The notes under the pieces: model-generated | What the model saw: the letters and a program-made list of their open reading frames with translations, nothing else | What the model was told of the DNA's origin: nothing | The model's database searches: none | NCBI GenBank assembly: GCA_022820945.1 | Contig: JAJEEP010000029.1 | Location: forward strand, 1-40,477 | Reading direction: 5' to 3' | Source: Alphaproteobacteria bacterium | GTDB lineage: Bacteria > Pseudomonadota > Alphaproteobacteria > UBA828 | Length of the DNA: 40,477 nucleotides | Position numbers and translations under genes: made by a program | Part shown: in pieces, positions 27,201 through 34,964 of the stretch | Layout: the number at the start of each line of letters is the position of its first letter | How positions within the stretch are numbered: position 1 is the first letter of the stretch

Positions 27201-27712
27201 TCCGACGCTTCGAGGCGAGCGATGTTCCGGCGCTCCGGGACGCGGCGGAATCGGCGCTGTGCAGGCGGGCACATCACGAATTGATCGAAGGCCGCACAAG
27301 GACCGCCCTCGGATTTCTCGATCGTGCGTTGCTTCAGGAGCGGGCGGGATTTCCGGACGGCAGAGTGCAGGGCCATTTGATCCGGGCACGGGCGTACCTG
27401 GCGGCAAGCGATGGCGAAGCAAGCGCCTGGGATGTCGAGGCGGCACTGTCGATCCTTCCCGAGCTGCGCATATTGCCGAGGGACGTGCTGGTGGCTCTGG
27501 CAGATCTCGCGGCGGGTGTCGGGCCGGAGAGGATGTGCGATCTGATCAAGTCGTCTCCGGCCGGCGATCTCCTGCTTCCGCTGAGGACAGCACTGGAGCG
27601 GGAGCTTGGGTTGGAGCCGAGGGTATCCAGGGAGGTCGAAGAGATTGCCGAAGATATACACCGGGAGTTGCTTGCAGGGCGCAGGAGTGAGGTGCTTCGG
27701 CAGGCAACTTGA
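24209..27712 (+). CDS. NTPase-winged helix-TPR protein (STAND-like sensor)
   Basis: The 1167-residue protein has three parts. The NTPase domain has Walker A GPRGSGKTS at 51-59 and a Walker B-like strand RLVLIVENLN near 150, with Glu where Asp is usual. A winged helix follows at about 290-360 (ANAREIAERARLGTSQCSAQL). From about 455 to 1020 run thirteen TPR units of 43 residues with a recurring EALAxWDEVVRRFGxSD pattern, plus a degenerate fourteenth. This is the plan of STAND sensors, in which the repeats bind the trigger. The ATG at 24209 follows GGGAG; the longer frame overlaps the previous gene. It is co-transcribed with the 22935 ATPase. Confidence 0.85.
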   Translation: MAVTARKYNPGFLSIDELVATFCVRAAEYESLIEALRECSGSANTHQIVIGPRGSGKTSLLLRVAAEVLRDAELSVRFFPIVFAEESYEVSTAGEFWLECLSRLADQAPRRDDDVDLQRTFEELRAIHDDRTLGDRCLGVLQDFADRENKRLVLIVENLNMMFRDMGDDDAGWRLRKALQTEPRIVLLASATSRFEQMDNPNEALYELFRVIRLHPLDREGCATLWQTVSGQARAPQTIQALRILTGGSPRLLMIVARFGANLSFRELMADLLDLVDDHTEYFKSHLDAFPAQERKVYLALADLWKPANAREIAERARLGTSQCSAQLARLVDRGAVEVSGGSARRKLYYLTERLYNIYYLMRRARGPAPLIDALIRFMEAFYSTDKLREIGTRMAREALGFDGGGLALYRLAFERLVGLPSLEAHREELLSYAPPALGYAPCEFSEVSPATSAARELLGKALALAESGRLQDAVAAWDEVLRRFGESDAPADREQVSLALVNKGKALSQLGNADEALAVWDEVVRRFGADDGKGHPEAVAAALASKGRMLGNLNRHTGALAAWNEVARRYGKSPAPALQTPVANALLGTAVALNALNRPREALRACGKMLERFGKTDSPEHHAELAVAMVVRGHSLIALNRVDEAINAWSAVVERFGRSDSPRILEQVASAHANIGAGLFRSGRLEEALAAFDGVVRSYTASDAPVLREVVAYCFVNRGDVLAALKREAEALSSWEEAIRRFRAGGLPDVAVPHCNALMNKAAALYNAGRPEEALELWADVVERFGADDRPELLPLVTKAHTNRGTLLEQLGRYEEALVVWQQVEDSFGTSDLPEQVALVAGAFQHRCADLLELNRMEEALATCDQAVDRFGESNVSEVVESVAGILLNKGIALDTAHRYEEALAVWDQIERRFGDSDEPGISKHVAAVSVCKGTTLVDMNRWEEALEACDEALQRFGSSDESYDVEAVAQALVSKGATLVALDRTKEGFAEWDEVVRRFEASDVPALRDAAESALCRRAHHELIEGRTRTALGFLDRALLQERAGFPDGRVQGHLIRARAYLAASDGEASAWDVEAALSILPELRILPRDVLVALADLAAGVGPERMCDLIKSSPAGDLLLPLRTALERELGLEPRVSREVEEIAEDIHRELLAGRRSEVLRQAT

Positions 27713-27741
27713 TTGTTTTCGCGCGTAGTGGTGGATTTCTA

Positions 27742-27759
27742 ACGGACCCCCTCGTCCGT
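27742..27759 (+). terminator. Weak hairpin after the TPR gene
   Basis: ACGGAC and GTCCGT form a 6-bp stem with a six-base loop 30 bases after the stop. No clear T tract follows. It may reduce read-through towards the Hsp70-like gene. Confidence 0.25.
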
Positions 27760-27897
27760 ATTGCCTCGGCGCTCACCCAGCGCCCTGACCAGCGCAAGAG
27801 GTAAAGCCCGCCCGTGGCCGGCGCCGTGAAACGGAGCTCAAGGGTGCTCCAGGCCGTTCTGTTGGCGGGGTCGATAGAGCGGGCAGCGGCGGGTGGA

Positions 27898-28215
27898 TGT
27901 ACGGATGGGAGACCCGGGTGTTGTTGAAGCACGATTTGGACCAGGACGTTTCGGGGGCGGAGCTGGGGCGGCGTTTGGGGGTGAACCGCCGCACGATCCG
28001 TTACTGAACCTATACGGGGCCAGCTGGACCGGGAGCTCTCGGACGGAGCCCGCGGATATTTCATTACCGCATGCAGCTCTCGGTGCGGCTTGCCCGGACG
28101 GCGAGCAGGAGAAGCCGGCGATTTCGGCTCGCAGCCGGGGAGGAAGCTTCTGATCCGGGAGGCTGGAGCGTTGAGGACTGGATGGGTATCGTCGGAGGCG
28201 ACAACCTCAGCCCGG
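27898..28215 (+). pseudogene. IS21-family istA remnant (N-terminal)
   Basis: The frame starts MYGWETRVLLKHDLDQDVSG, followed by AELGRRLGVNRRTIRY and a TGA where istA genes have Trp. The next segments (TGPAG, PRIFHY) are shifted relics of the following region. This is the helix-turn-helix start of an IS21 transposase. The rest, including istB, is missing. It lies in the gap between the TPR gene and the Hsp70-like gene and may have removed or displaced sequence there. Confidence 0.6.
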
Positions 28216-28338
28216 TGACGCCACGGCAGCGGTGGAAGCGCAACGCGGCGCCGATACGTTGATATTGCGATACACGGCCCGGTGGCATCCGGATGTGCCA
28301 CGAGCCCCAGAAGAGACCGATTGGAGAGAGAGGACGAA

Positions 28339-31074
28339 GTGAGGAGCAAGAAGGATCTTTTTATCAATGCGGTTCGATTGACGCCGATCGACGGCGCTCG
28401 AAACGTGCCCACGGCCGTCTATTACAACAATGGAGTGCCTGTGATCGGGCTCGACGCGGTGGATCAACCGGCCGCGACCGAGAACTTGCGAGACAATTTC
28501 AAAATCGAGCTCGGCATGAAGGATCCGACTGCCCTAGCTGCGAAAAATACAAGCTTAGACGGCAGGGCTTTGCGATCCCCCATTGGAGTTGCCAAGGATT
28601 TTTGCGATGGAGTTCTTTCAAAACTGAAAGTGGAGTTGGAGTTGTATGAACAGCCTTATCCAAGACGTATTTTGATTGCAGAACCGCTATCATTAAGTGG
28701 AGGCGAGGCGGTCACGGACTCATGGCTGTCGCACTATAGGGCGTCTCTGAAGAAGATCCTTCATGGCAAGTTTGAAGAGATCGATTTCATGCCGGAACCG
28801 TTTGCAGTTTTCCAATACTACAGGTACGGGCTGAAGCATCCTATTATTGCACAAAAACAAAAGCACATCGCGCTTGTAATGGATTTCGGTGGAGGAACGT
28901 TTGACGTATCGGTGATCGAGACCACTAATGATGGTGATATTAGCCAAGGCGGTCGTCATGCGCGCCCGCTTTCAGCGAGCTCAATTGCGGTTGGCGGGTT
29001 TTTCATCAACAAACTGATTGCCGCCGATCTCTTGTTCGAGGCGATAGACAAGAAGGCAAGCAAGACCAAGATTCGAAGTGTAATGGACAGGTTCGATGAG
29101 GTAAAGAACTACGACTCCGCGGATGTGTCGGAGTTTCGTGACGAAACAATTTGCTTTTTCGACGCCTATCGAAGGCTGCTCCGCGATGTTGAAGAGGCCA
29201 AGATTTCGATTTGTTCGCATGTCCCAGATTGGGAGCTCGACGCGGACTTGACTAGCTCTTCGGCAGTCCGCGTACGTGTTCCTCGTCGCCCGTTTTCAGC
29301 CAGCTCGGATGTCGTCGAAATCAGATTGGATGCCGAGCGTATACGCAAGTTATTCGAGGATCGTGTTTGGAGGCAGCGTCTGTTGCCGGCGATCAAGAGC
29401 GGACTGGACCGCGCGGCTCGGGAGCTCGGGGGGAAAACGCTCTCCGTGGTGCTGCTGTCGGGAGGTTCTTCGAACATGCGATGGCTAACACATCTGATCG
29501 GGAGAGATCTCGGTGCAGAATTCGGGGATGCGGAGGTCCTGGAACTGTCTGAGGACTTTCAGGAGATTGTGGCAAAGGGTTTGGCGGTGGAGTGCGCCCG
29601 CAGATACTACACGAAGGGGGAAGGCGACTTCCGCGCCGTGACCTACAACAGGCTTTGCCTGTCGCTCGACCCGAACGGAAACGGAGCCGAGATACGCAGG
29701 TACCGTCCAGCCTCCGAGCATCTTCCACGAGAGAGACACGAAAGCGGTGTGCTGTTGCCTTCTGCGAGCAGCCTTCGCGGGCGGATTGACAAGCCGCTGA
29801 GGTGGAAGACCAAGCTGTCGACAACGCCGTCACGTCATCTTGAATACTATTTCCTAAGATCGTCCTTTGAACCGGAGGATCTGGACAACCTCTATAATCT
29901 TGTGGACAAGCGAGTCGAAACGCCAGCAGGGACGAAGTTCGGCGGCATGATCGAGATCGAGCTTACCGTGCGGGAGGACGGCACGGCCTTTCCCAGGTTC
30001 ATCTACGGGAAGGGTGGGAGCCGCGGACAGGAAGTCGTTGTCGACGGGAATGCCTTTTACATGGACATGACGTTCGCACCGGAGGAAGTGTCCGGCGATA
30101 CCTATTTGGGATTTGATTTCGGCACGAGCACATCGTCGTTCTCGTTTGTGAAGAACACGGACATAAAGGAGTTCACCGAAAGATCGAAGGACAGGAATTG
30201 GCGCGACCTGAGCGATCTCGTGCAGGTGCTCCCGTATCCGATGGCGTATCCGCTTGCCCGCTTTCTCGCGGAAACAAGCGAGGACGGGCTCGAGAAATGG
30301 GGCAGGGAGACGCTTGAATGCATGCTCTGTGTGGCCGCCTATGTGTGTTACGCGGAATGTCTTTCGCAAGAGGGTGCATCATCGTCGGCAATGTTCAAGG
30401 GATTCGAGCACAGATCAGCGGGCCCGTTGTGGGATCTCATGAACAGGTGTGCGAAAACGCTTGGCGACAGGTGTGTTTTCTCCAAGCACGCGACGGCATT
30501 GACAGCGGGGGATATTGCGTCGGAGCTGGGCTCGGTGGTGAGCGAGGTCGCCCAGGCAAAACACGGCAAGATCGCTCGCGACTTGAATTACCCGCGCATT
30601 ATCGGGAGGGTCGGCAACGCTCTCGCGAAGCTGTTCTCGGAGCAGCACATGGGGTACTTCGAAGATGTGCAGCATGCGCAGTTCTCTTTCGGCAAATTCA
30701 AAGGGATATTCCGAAGCATGCAGGGTCCCAATGCGCCGTTCGGGAATCTCTTCGAATACGAAGGAGACCAGGGTATTCCGCCAGGTCTGGTATTTCTAGT
30801 TTCGCCGGAACGTGGGCTGGCCTTGAACCTGAGTCCGTTGATCATCAGCGGTTTGAAGCCGTTACCTGGGCTGGGAGGGCCGGAAGTGCACCTGTTCGAC
30901 ATTCATCGGCGCAAGGAGGATGTGTTCGGTTTCAAGGCGGTGCAGGAGGATGAGGAGTTCCGATTGGAGTCGGATGGAAAACTGGGCGAAATTCACACCC
31001 GGCTATCCGCCATGCGAGATGCCGATACGGCCAATCCTGTATTGGTCGAGCTGAAGCTTAGTCGAAAGGCATGA
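28339..31074 (+). CDS. Hsp70/actin-like ATPase with displaced phosphate-1 motif
   Basis: The 911-residue protein has Hsp70-type motifs. It opens at the segment following the first hairpin (LTPIDGARNVPTAVYYNN). Phosphate-2 is DFGGGTFDVSVIE from residue 182 and the adenosine motif is VVLLSGGSSNMRWL near 370-383. No phosphate-1 loop precedes these. A phosphate-1-like GFDFGTSTSSFSF occurs at about 591-603, after a beta-rich region, and is followed by about 300 mostly helical residues. GTG 28339 is chosen for the GAGAGAGGA upstream; in-frame GTG 28282 and TTG 28321 are alternatives. It is less GC-rich than the TPR gene. It is presumed to act as an ATP-dependent chaperone or switch with the two NTPases. 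Confidence 0.8.
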   Translation: MRSKKDLFINAVRLTPIDGARNVPTAVYYNNGVPVIGLDAVDQPAATENLRDNFKIELGMKDPTALAAKNTSLDGRALRSPIGVAKDFCDGVLSKLKVELELYEQPYPRRILIAEPLSLSGGEAVTDSWLSHYRASLKKILHGKFEEIDFMPEPFAVFQYYRYGLKHPIIAQKQKHIALVMDFGGGTFDVSVIETTNDGDISQGGRHARPLSASSIAVGGFFINKLIAADLLFEAIDKKASKTKIRSVMDRFDEVKNYDSADVSEFRDETICFFDAYRRLLRDVEEAKISICSHVPDWELDADLTSSSAVRVRVPRRPFSASSDVVEIRLDAERIRKLFEDRVWRQRLLPAIKSGLDRAARELGGKTLSVVLLSGGSSNMRWLTHLIGRDLGAEFGDAEVLELSEDFQEIVAKGLAVECARRYYTKGEGDFRAVTYNRLCLSLDPNGNGAEIRRYRPASEHLPRERHESGVLLPSASSLRGRIDKPLRWKTKLSTTPSRHLEYYFLRSSFEPEDLDNLYNLVDKRVETPAGTKFGGMIEIELTVREDGTAFPRFIYGKGGSRGQEVVVDGNAFYMDMTFAPEEVSGDTYLGFDFGTSTSSFSFVKNTDIKEFTERSKDRNWRDLSDLVQVLPYPMAYPLARFLAETSEDGLEKWGRETLECMLCVAAYVCYAECLSQEGASSSAMFKGFEHRSAGPLWDLMNRCAKTLGDRCVFSKHATALTAGDIASELGSVVSEVAQAKHGKIARDLNYPRIIGRVGNALAKLFSEQHMGYFEDVQHAQFSFGKFKGIFRSMQGPNAPFGNLFEYEGDQGIPPGLVFLVSPERGLALNLSPLIISGLKPLPGLGGPEVHLFDIHRRKEDVFGFKAVQEDEEFRLESDGKLGEIHTRLSAMRDADTANPVLVELKLSRKA

Positions 31075-31209
31075 TGACGACGGCGCCGTGGGTCGAAACC
31101 GTATGCGCGGCATGCGAGGACCAAGGTGCTGCTTCAACAGCAATGAGGATATTGCTGAGGATCAAAAGAAAGGCCTTTTCGAAACGCGTTCCCGCTTCGT
31201 CCAAATCTG

Positions 31210-31560
31210 CTGTTCAAGTTTGGTCAAGCGCCTTGCCCTTGCTGGTCATGCGAAGATAGCGGCGGTAGCCGGCGTTGCCCATCAGCGCCTTGTCGCCGCC
31301 CGAGAGACGCTTCTTCAGGTTGGCGACGATCGCACGGCGGTCGGCCCGATCCTTCTCGGCTTCCGCCTCGTTGCGGCACGCGATGTAGCGCGCGCCATGG
31401 ACTGTCGCCTGCTTGACGAAGAGTTGGGTGTCGCTGCGTCTGCGCTCGAGCAGCAGCAGCACAAACGGCATCTCGTTGTTCAGCACAATCTGGCGGTTGG
31501 TCGCCGTGCCTCGCTCGCGCGCGCCAAGGATGTAGTGCAGCCTAACTCGCGGTGCTCGAT
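31210..31560 (-). pseudogene. IS1634/IS4-like transposase internal fragment
   Basis: The minus strand encodes YILGARERGTATNRQIVLNN in one stretch, then EMPFVLLLLERRRSDTQLFV, ARYIACRNEAEAEKDRADRR and GDKALMGNAGYRRYL. These are typical of the central part of IS1634-type DDE transposases. A frameshift lies near 31540, and both ends are missing. It abuts the end of the Hsp70-like gene region. Confidence 0.6.
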
Positions 31561-31759
31561 CGGTACACGCTCAAAGACGTGCTGGGGGAGATTGACGGTG
31601 CTCGTAGGCTGCGGTAGGAGATCGAACGCTGCCCGGCGGGGGGGGGGCGGCGACCGCCCGATCCGCGCGAAGGGCTTGGAGGCCACGCAAAGCGTGCAAG
31701 CCTGTGCTTACAGTGCTCAGCGTGCGTCTGCAAGCCTCCTTGTGAAGAGGAGGTTTCTG

Positions 31760-32275
31760 ATGATCACGCTTCCAAATCCCTACCCGATGAAGAACAGCTG
31801 GCACGACATCACCAAGGTCAATTTCGTCGACAGGCTTGTCCTGACACGGCTCACCAAAGCCGTACGCGCTCGACATGGCCCCGACCTCGAAGTTGACGCT
31901 GAATTTATAGTCTGCGAGCCATTCAGGCTCGAGTACAAATTCGATCGGAGCGAGAAGAGCCGGACCGTTACCGTGCGAGAAGGGTTTCTCAGCGACGGCG
32001 TATCTGTTCTGGGGAACAGCGACAGAACATCCGATTGTCTAGAGGCCTCAATAGTTCATGACTATCTTTATGTGGCGTGGCAATTCCTGGAGCCTCCTAA
32101 CGAACGAAAGCCGCGGAAATACGACCAAACATTTGCCGACAGACTGTTTTACAAGACGCTTCTAGCGTCGGGTATCTCCAACGCAACATCCTGGGTTATG
32201 TACCAATCAGTCAGAACCTTCGGTTGGTCGACATATAAGGAACGCGACCCAGACTCATTCATCGATTTGGGATGA
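31760..32275 (+). CDS. DUF1353-like protein
   Basis: The 171-residue protein contains VREGFLSDGVSVLGNS followed by EASIVHDYLYVAWQF. This is the pattern of DUF1353, a small domain common in prophages and mobile DNA (a Gly-Phe-x-Ser/Thr-Asp turn, then His-Asp-x-Leu-Tyr). The C-terminal part FADRLFYKTLLASGIS also fits. GAGGAGG seven bases before the ATG decides the start, and the longer frame from 31088 runs over transposase debris. Biochemical role unknown. The gene is a sign of phage-derived cargo. Confidence 0.7.
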   Translation: MITLPNPYPMKNSWHDITKVNFVDRLVLTRLTKAVRARHGPDLEVDAEFIVCEPFRLEYKFDRSEKSRTVTVREGFLSDGVSVLGNSDRTSDCLEASIVHDYLYVAWQFLEPPNERKPRKYDQTFADRLFYKTLLASGISNATSWVMYQSVRTFGWSTYKERDPDSFIDLG

Positions 32276-32539
32276 AGGCGGTGCCACGTTACGAGCAGTG
32301 ATAATTACGGTGCGCGGGAAACTAAACCTTGGCCAACAGTCTGTCGGATTTTGGGGTCTGACTTCGATTGTGAGTAGTTTGTCTTTCGCATGTCTGCGGC
32401 ACTATCGACGTTGGATAAGACAGCGAGGATGGGGTTGGGGCGATCGCCAGAGCGTCGTTCTCCGGTAGACCCAATAGGAGCCATAGCCGAGACCTGCGGT
32501 CACGATCCACCTGATAGCCGCGACCGATCCGGCGGTTGT
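32276..32539 (+). other. No gene seen
   Basis: Short open frames exist on both strands but none has a ribosome site or recognisable product. It separates the DUF1353-like gene from the broken PemK-like gene. No RNA gene or repeat was seen. Confidence 0.4.
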
Positions 32540-32875
32540 TCCACGCTACGTCGTGCTGCTGCCGATTATGCATACGCCGCTCGCATGCGATACCGTGGGC
32601 ATCGAATTTCCGGCGCGCGTCAAACAGGCGCTCGGCCTCGACGATGGACCGAGCTGGGTGATCGTGTCGGAACACAATGTCGATGAATGGCCCAATCCTG
32701 GACTGTCTCCGCTGCTTGGTCAGCCGGACACCTTCAGCTACGGCTTCATCCCACCGGGACTGTTCACCCAGAGATCAGGGCCCGTTTCTTCGAACTGGCT
32801 CGTGCGAAGCAGAGCCGCGCGCCGTACGCCGCTGACTGTGGCGCGTTTGCCCAGCGTTCCGAGCCCAAATGTTAA
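32540..32875 (+). pseudogene. PemK-like/growth-inhibitor family gene, frameshifted
   Basis: One frame gives RYVVLLPIMHTPLACDTVGI, ALGLDDGPSWVIVSEHNVDE and SYGFIPPGLF. Another frame continues with EIRARFFELARAKQSRAP. Joined, they match a small family of alphaproteobacterial proteins annotated as PemK-like growth inhibitors. The frameshift is near 32765. The start could not be found, so the 5' end is uncertain. Confidence 0.5.
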
Positions 32876-32883
32876 GGAATCGC

Positions 32884-33006
32884 GAAGGTTTCCTTTTGAA
32901 TCAAGGGGTTTTGTCAGATCCGAGGCATGTTACTCCCACTGCGTATCAACGACTTATCGGCAAATTGTAAAACACTTTTCATGGCTGATGGAGAGACAAG
33001 ATGGGG
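32884..33006 (+). repeat. Right copy of about 120-bp degenerate direct repeat
   Basis: It aligns with 18134-18257 in the same orientation, with an identical 20-base core around CAAATTGTAAAACACTTTT and a shared CTCCCACTG and GACTTATC. No tRNA sequence adjoins this copy. The pair defines the likely borders of a 14.8-kb island. Confidence 0.75.
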
Positions 33007-33187
33007 TCGGTGGATAGAGGTGTGGGATTAGGCTCGCACGGGAGTGAGCAACTCGGCGAGCGAAGCACTGGAGAGCTTGGGTCTCCCCCCAGAATCGCGC
33101 GACATCATTGACTGATCCCATAGGCGCGTAATGCCCAGGCATGGGGTCATCTGGTGCGAACGGGGGGCGGTCCCAAGCGCGTTGCGC

Positions 33188-33706
33188 CTAACCCTTCGGG
33201 CCTTGCAAGGCGGCATGGCCGAGAGGAAGGAATAGGCGCATCGGGTCGCGAGTGAGCGGGGTAAAGCCGAACGTCTCGTAGAAACGTTTCGCGTCGTCGT
33301 TCGCGGCATCCACGATCAGGGCGTGCATGGCCACAGCTTGACTGGCGGCCATGGTGCGCTTGACCGCATCGGCGAGAAGCATGCGCCCGAGTCCGCGCCG
33401 GCGCGCGAAGCGATCGACCGCGAGCCGGCCGATCAGGGCGCAGGGCACCGGATGGCGCGGCAGTTTCCGGGAGAGTTGGTGAGGCAGTGAGGCGAGATCG
33501 ATGGACAGGGCGCTCAGCGTGTAGAAGCCCAGGACGGCATCGGTTTCGCCGGCGGTACAGACGAACACTCGGGCGATCCGGCGCCGGACATCCTGGCCGG
33601 CCTGGCGCGCTAGGTAGCGGTCCAGCTCGGGAAGGCCGCAGGAAAAGGACGTCCGGTCGTGCTGTCTTCCGAGCGGTGCGATAACGAACGTATCGGACCC
33701 GGTCAA
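33188..33706 (-). CDS. GNAT-family acetyltransferase toxin (TacT-like)
   Basis: The 172-residue GNAT protein belongs to the class that acetylates aminoacyl-tRNA and blocks translation. Motif A for acetyl-CoA is seen in RLAVDRFARRRGLGRMLLAD. The C-terminal FYETFGFTPL fits, as does the N-terminal DRTSFSCGLPELDRYL typical of these toxins. A TTG start overlaps the antitoxin stop (TTGA). Its partner is the DUF1778 gene directly upstream. Confidence 0.88.
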   Translation of the reverse strand: MTGSDTFVIAPLGRQHDRTSFSCGLPELDRYLARQAGQDVRRRIARVFVCTAGETDAVLGFYTLSALSIDLASLPHQLSRKLPRHPVPCALIGRLAVDRFARRRGLGRMLLADAVKRTMAASQAVAMHALIVDAANDDAKRFYETFGFTPLTRDPMRLFLPLGHAALQGPKG

Positions 33707-33990
33707 CGCGAGTCGACGCTCCGGGCGTGCTCCTCCAGGGCTGCGCGGAGGCGGTTGTTCGGCGGCGGTGGATCGGAGAGCGCTTGGAAGAACCGTATCG
33801 CGTCCTCTCGGGCGAGCGCGATGGTCTCGTGACGGCGAACGGTATTCTCCGCGTTCTCCAGCGCGCTGGACACGATGAAGGCGCTGACGGTCTTGCCCGC
33901 GACGGAGGCCGCGTGCTCGATACGCCGCTTCGCCGTCTTGCTGAGCCTCACATTGATGCGCTCGCTTTGCACCGCGTCGGTCTGAGTCAT
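33703..33990 (-). CDS. DUF1778 (TacA-like) ribbon-helix-helix antitoxin
   Basis: The 95-residue protein has an N-terminal ribbon-helix-helix segment (SERINVRLSKTAKRRIEHAA) and a C-terminal acidic/Pro tail (ALSDPPPPNNRLRAALEEH). That tail typically wraps the GNAT toxin. The ATG at 33990 is preceded by AGGAG; the longer frame to 34161 lacks similarity. It should neutralise the toxin and repress its own promoter. Confidence 0.88.
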   Translation of the reverse strand: MTQTDAVQSERINVRLSKTAKRRIEHAASVAGKTVSAFIVSSALENAENTVRRHETIALAREDAIRFFQALSDPPPPNNRLRAALEEHARSVDSR

Positions 33991-34412
33991 AATGACAGTC
34001 TCCTCTTGGGACACGGATGTACGTCGTGTTGGTGCCGGTTGCAAGTTGAGAATGGATTGGCCAAAGGGCCGGTCCCTCGGCCGTGGATCAGGTAGGGCAG
34101 CAAGGGTGGGAGGCTGCGGGCGATGGATGGGTCTGTGCCTGATGGGGCCGAACGCCCACACAGCAGCCTAGGTGTCAATCTTGCCCCCACCGGGTCACGC
34201 AAAATCAATGAGTTAGTACGCCGGCCAGCGTGCAATTTACGCGCCGGTCAACAATCCGACATGGAGCGCGCCAGGCTGTGGCGGCGAAACTCTGCTGCCA
34301 AAAAGAGGGGGCTATATACAATAGTCTCAATCGCAGCCATCAGCAGTGCTCCCGCATGATGATCGCTTGCCTTGCGTTATGAAGAGAAAGAAGTGGTTCT
34401 TGTCATAGGGGT
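33991..34412. other. Intergenic stretch with possible transposase scrap
   Basis: The plus strand near 34140-34175 encodes GAERPHSSLG, like the C-terminus of IS3-type integrase domains, but it is only about ten residues. The rest shows no gene. The toxin-antitoxin promoter must lie in the first hundred bases, though no clear boxes were seen. Confidence 0.3.
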
Positions 34413-34937
34413 TTATCGGCCGGCACTTTTCCCCGGATCATCATATTCGGGATTTTTCTCTACCTTACCATCCTGCGTGACACGAAACGGCCTGTTCGGG
34501 GGAAGGCTGATCAAGTATGCCTCTTGCCAACACCAACATGTCCACCCACTCCGCCACCCTTTTGGTCTCTTGTTTATGGTCTCTACGATCGCGACAGTAT
34601 CCCGACTTGTATAGTCGACTTGACGTTCATTTTCAGAATTTTGCCCGTAGCGCGGTGGAAAGCTCAGAAACGCTTCGAACGCCCTCATGACGGGTTCATC
34701 AAAGTCCCGTGGGTGGTCTTTGGCGAGTTTAGCCAGCGTAGCGATCGCGGCTGTGCGTGTGACGTAGCTCCAGTTTCCGGGCGTCCCGACACTCTTGAGT
34801 TGCGCCGCCGCCGTGTCGAATTGTCTGTGCTTGAGGGTCTTTATCGTGGCTCTCCAAGCGCCATAGGCACTAGCTACGCTGATGACGGCGGCGAAAGCTA
34901 TTGCGGCGGGCATCGCCACTTCGATTTCCCACATCAT
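34413..34937 (-). CDS. Membrane-anchored hypothetical protein
   Basis: The 174-residue product has one N-terminal transmembrane helix (PAAIAFAAVISVASAYGAW), a basic linker and a soluble domain of about 130 residues rich in aromatic and basic residues. GGAGG precedes two adjacent ATG codons; the first is used. No family recognised. Signal-anchor topology puts the soluble part probably in the cytoplasm. Confidence 0.55.
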   Translation of the reverse strand: MMWEIEVAMPAAIAFAAVISVASAYGAWRATIKTLKHRQFDTAAAQLKSVGTPGNWSYVTRTAAIATLAKLAKDHPRDFDEPVMRAFEAFLSFPPRYGQNSENERQVDYTSRDTVAIVETINKRPKGWRSGWTCWCWQEAYLISLPPNRPFRVTQDGKVEKNPEYDDPGKSAGR

Positions 34938-34964
34938 CAGGTTTCCTCCACACTAGGACATTGA

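Noticed and set aside
31071..31259. 62-codon frame overlapping the Hsp70-like stop
   Set aside because: No ribosome site of its own, and it continues into sequence antisense to the IS1634-like remnant.
34123..34359. IS3 transposase gene
   Set aside because: Only RPHSSLG is recognisable. Ten residues are not enough to call an element.
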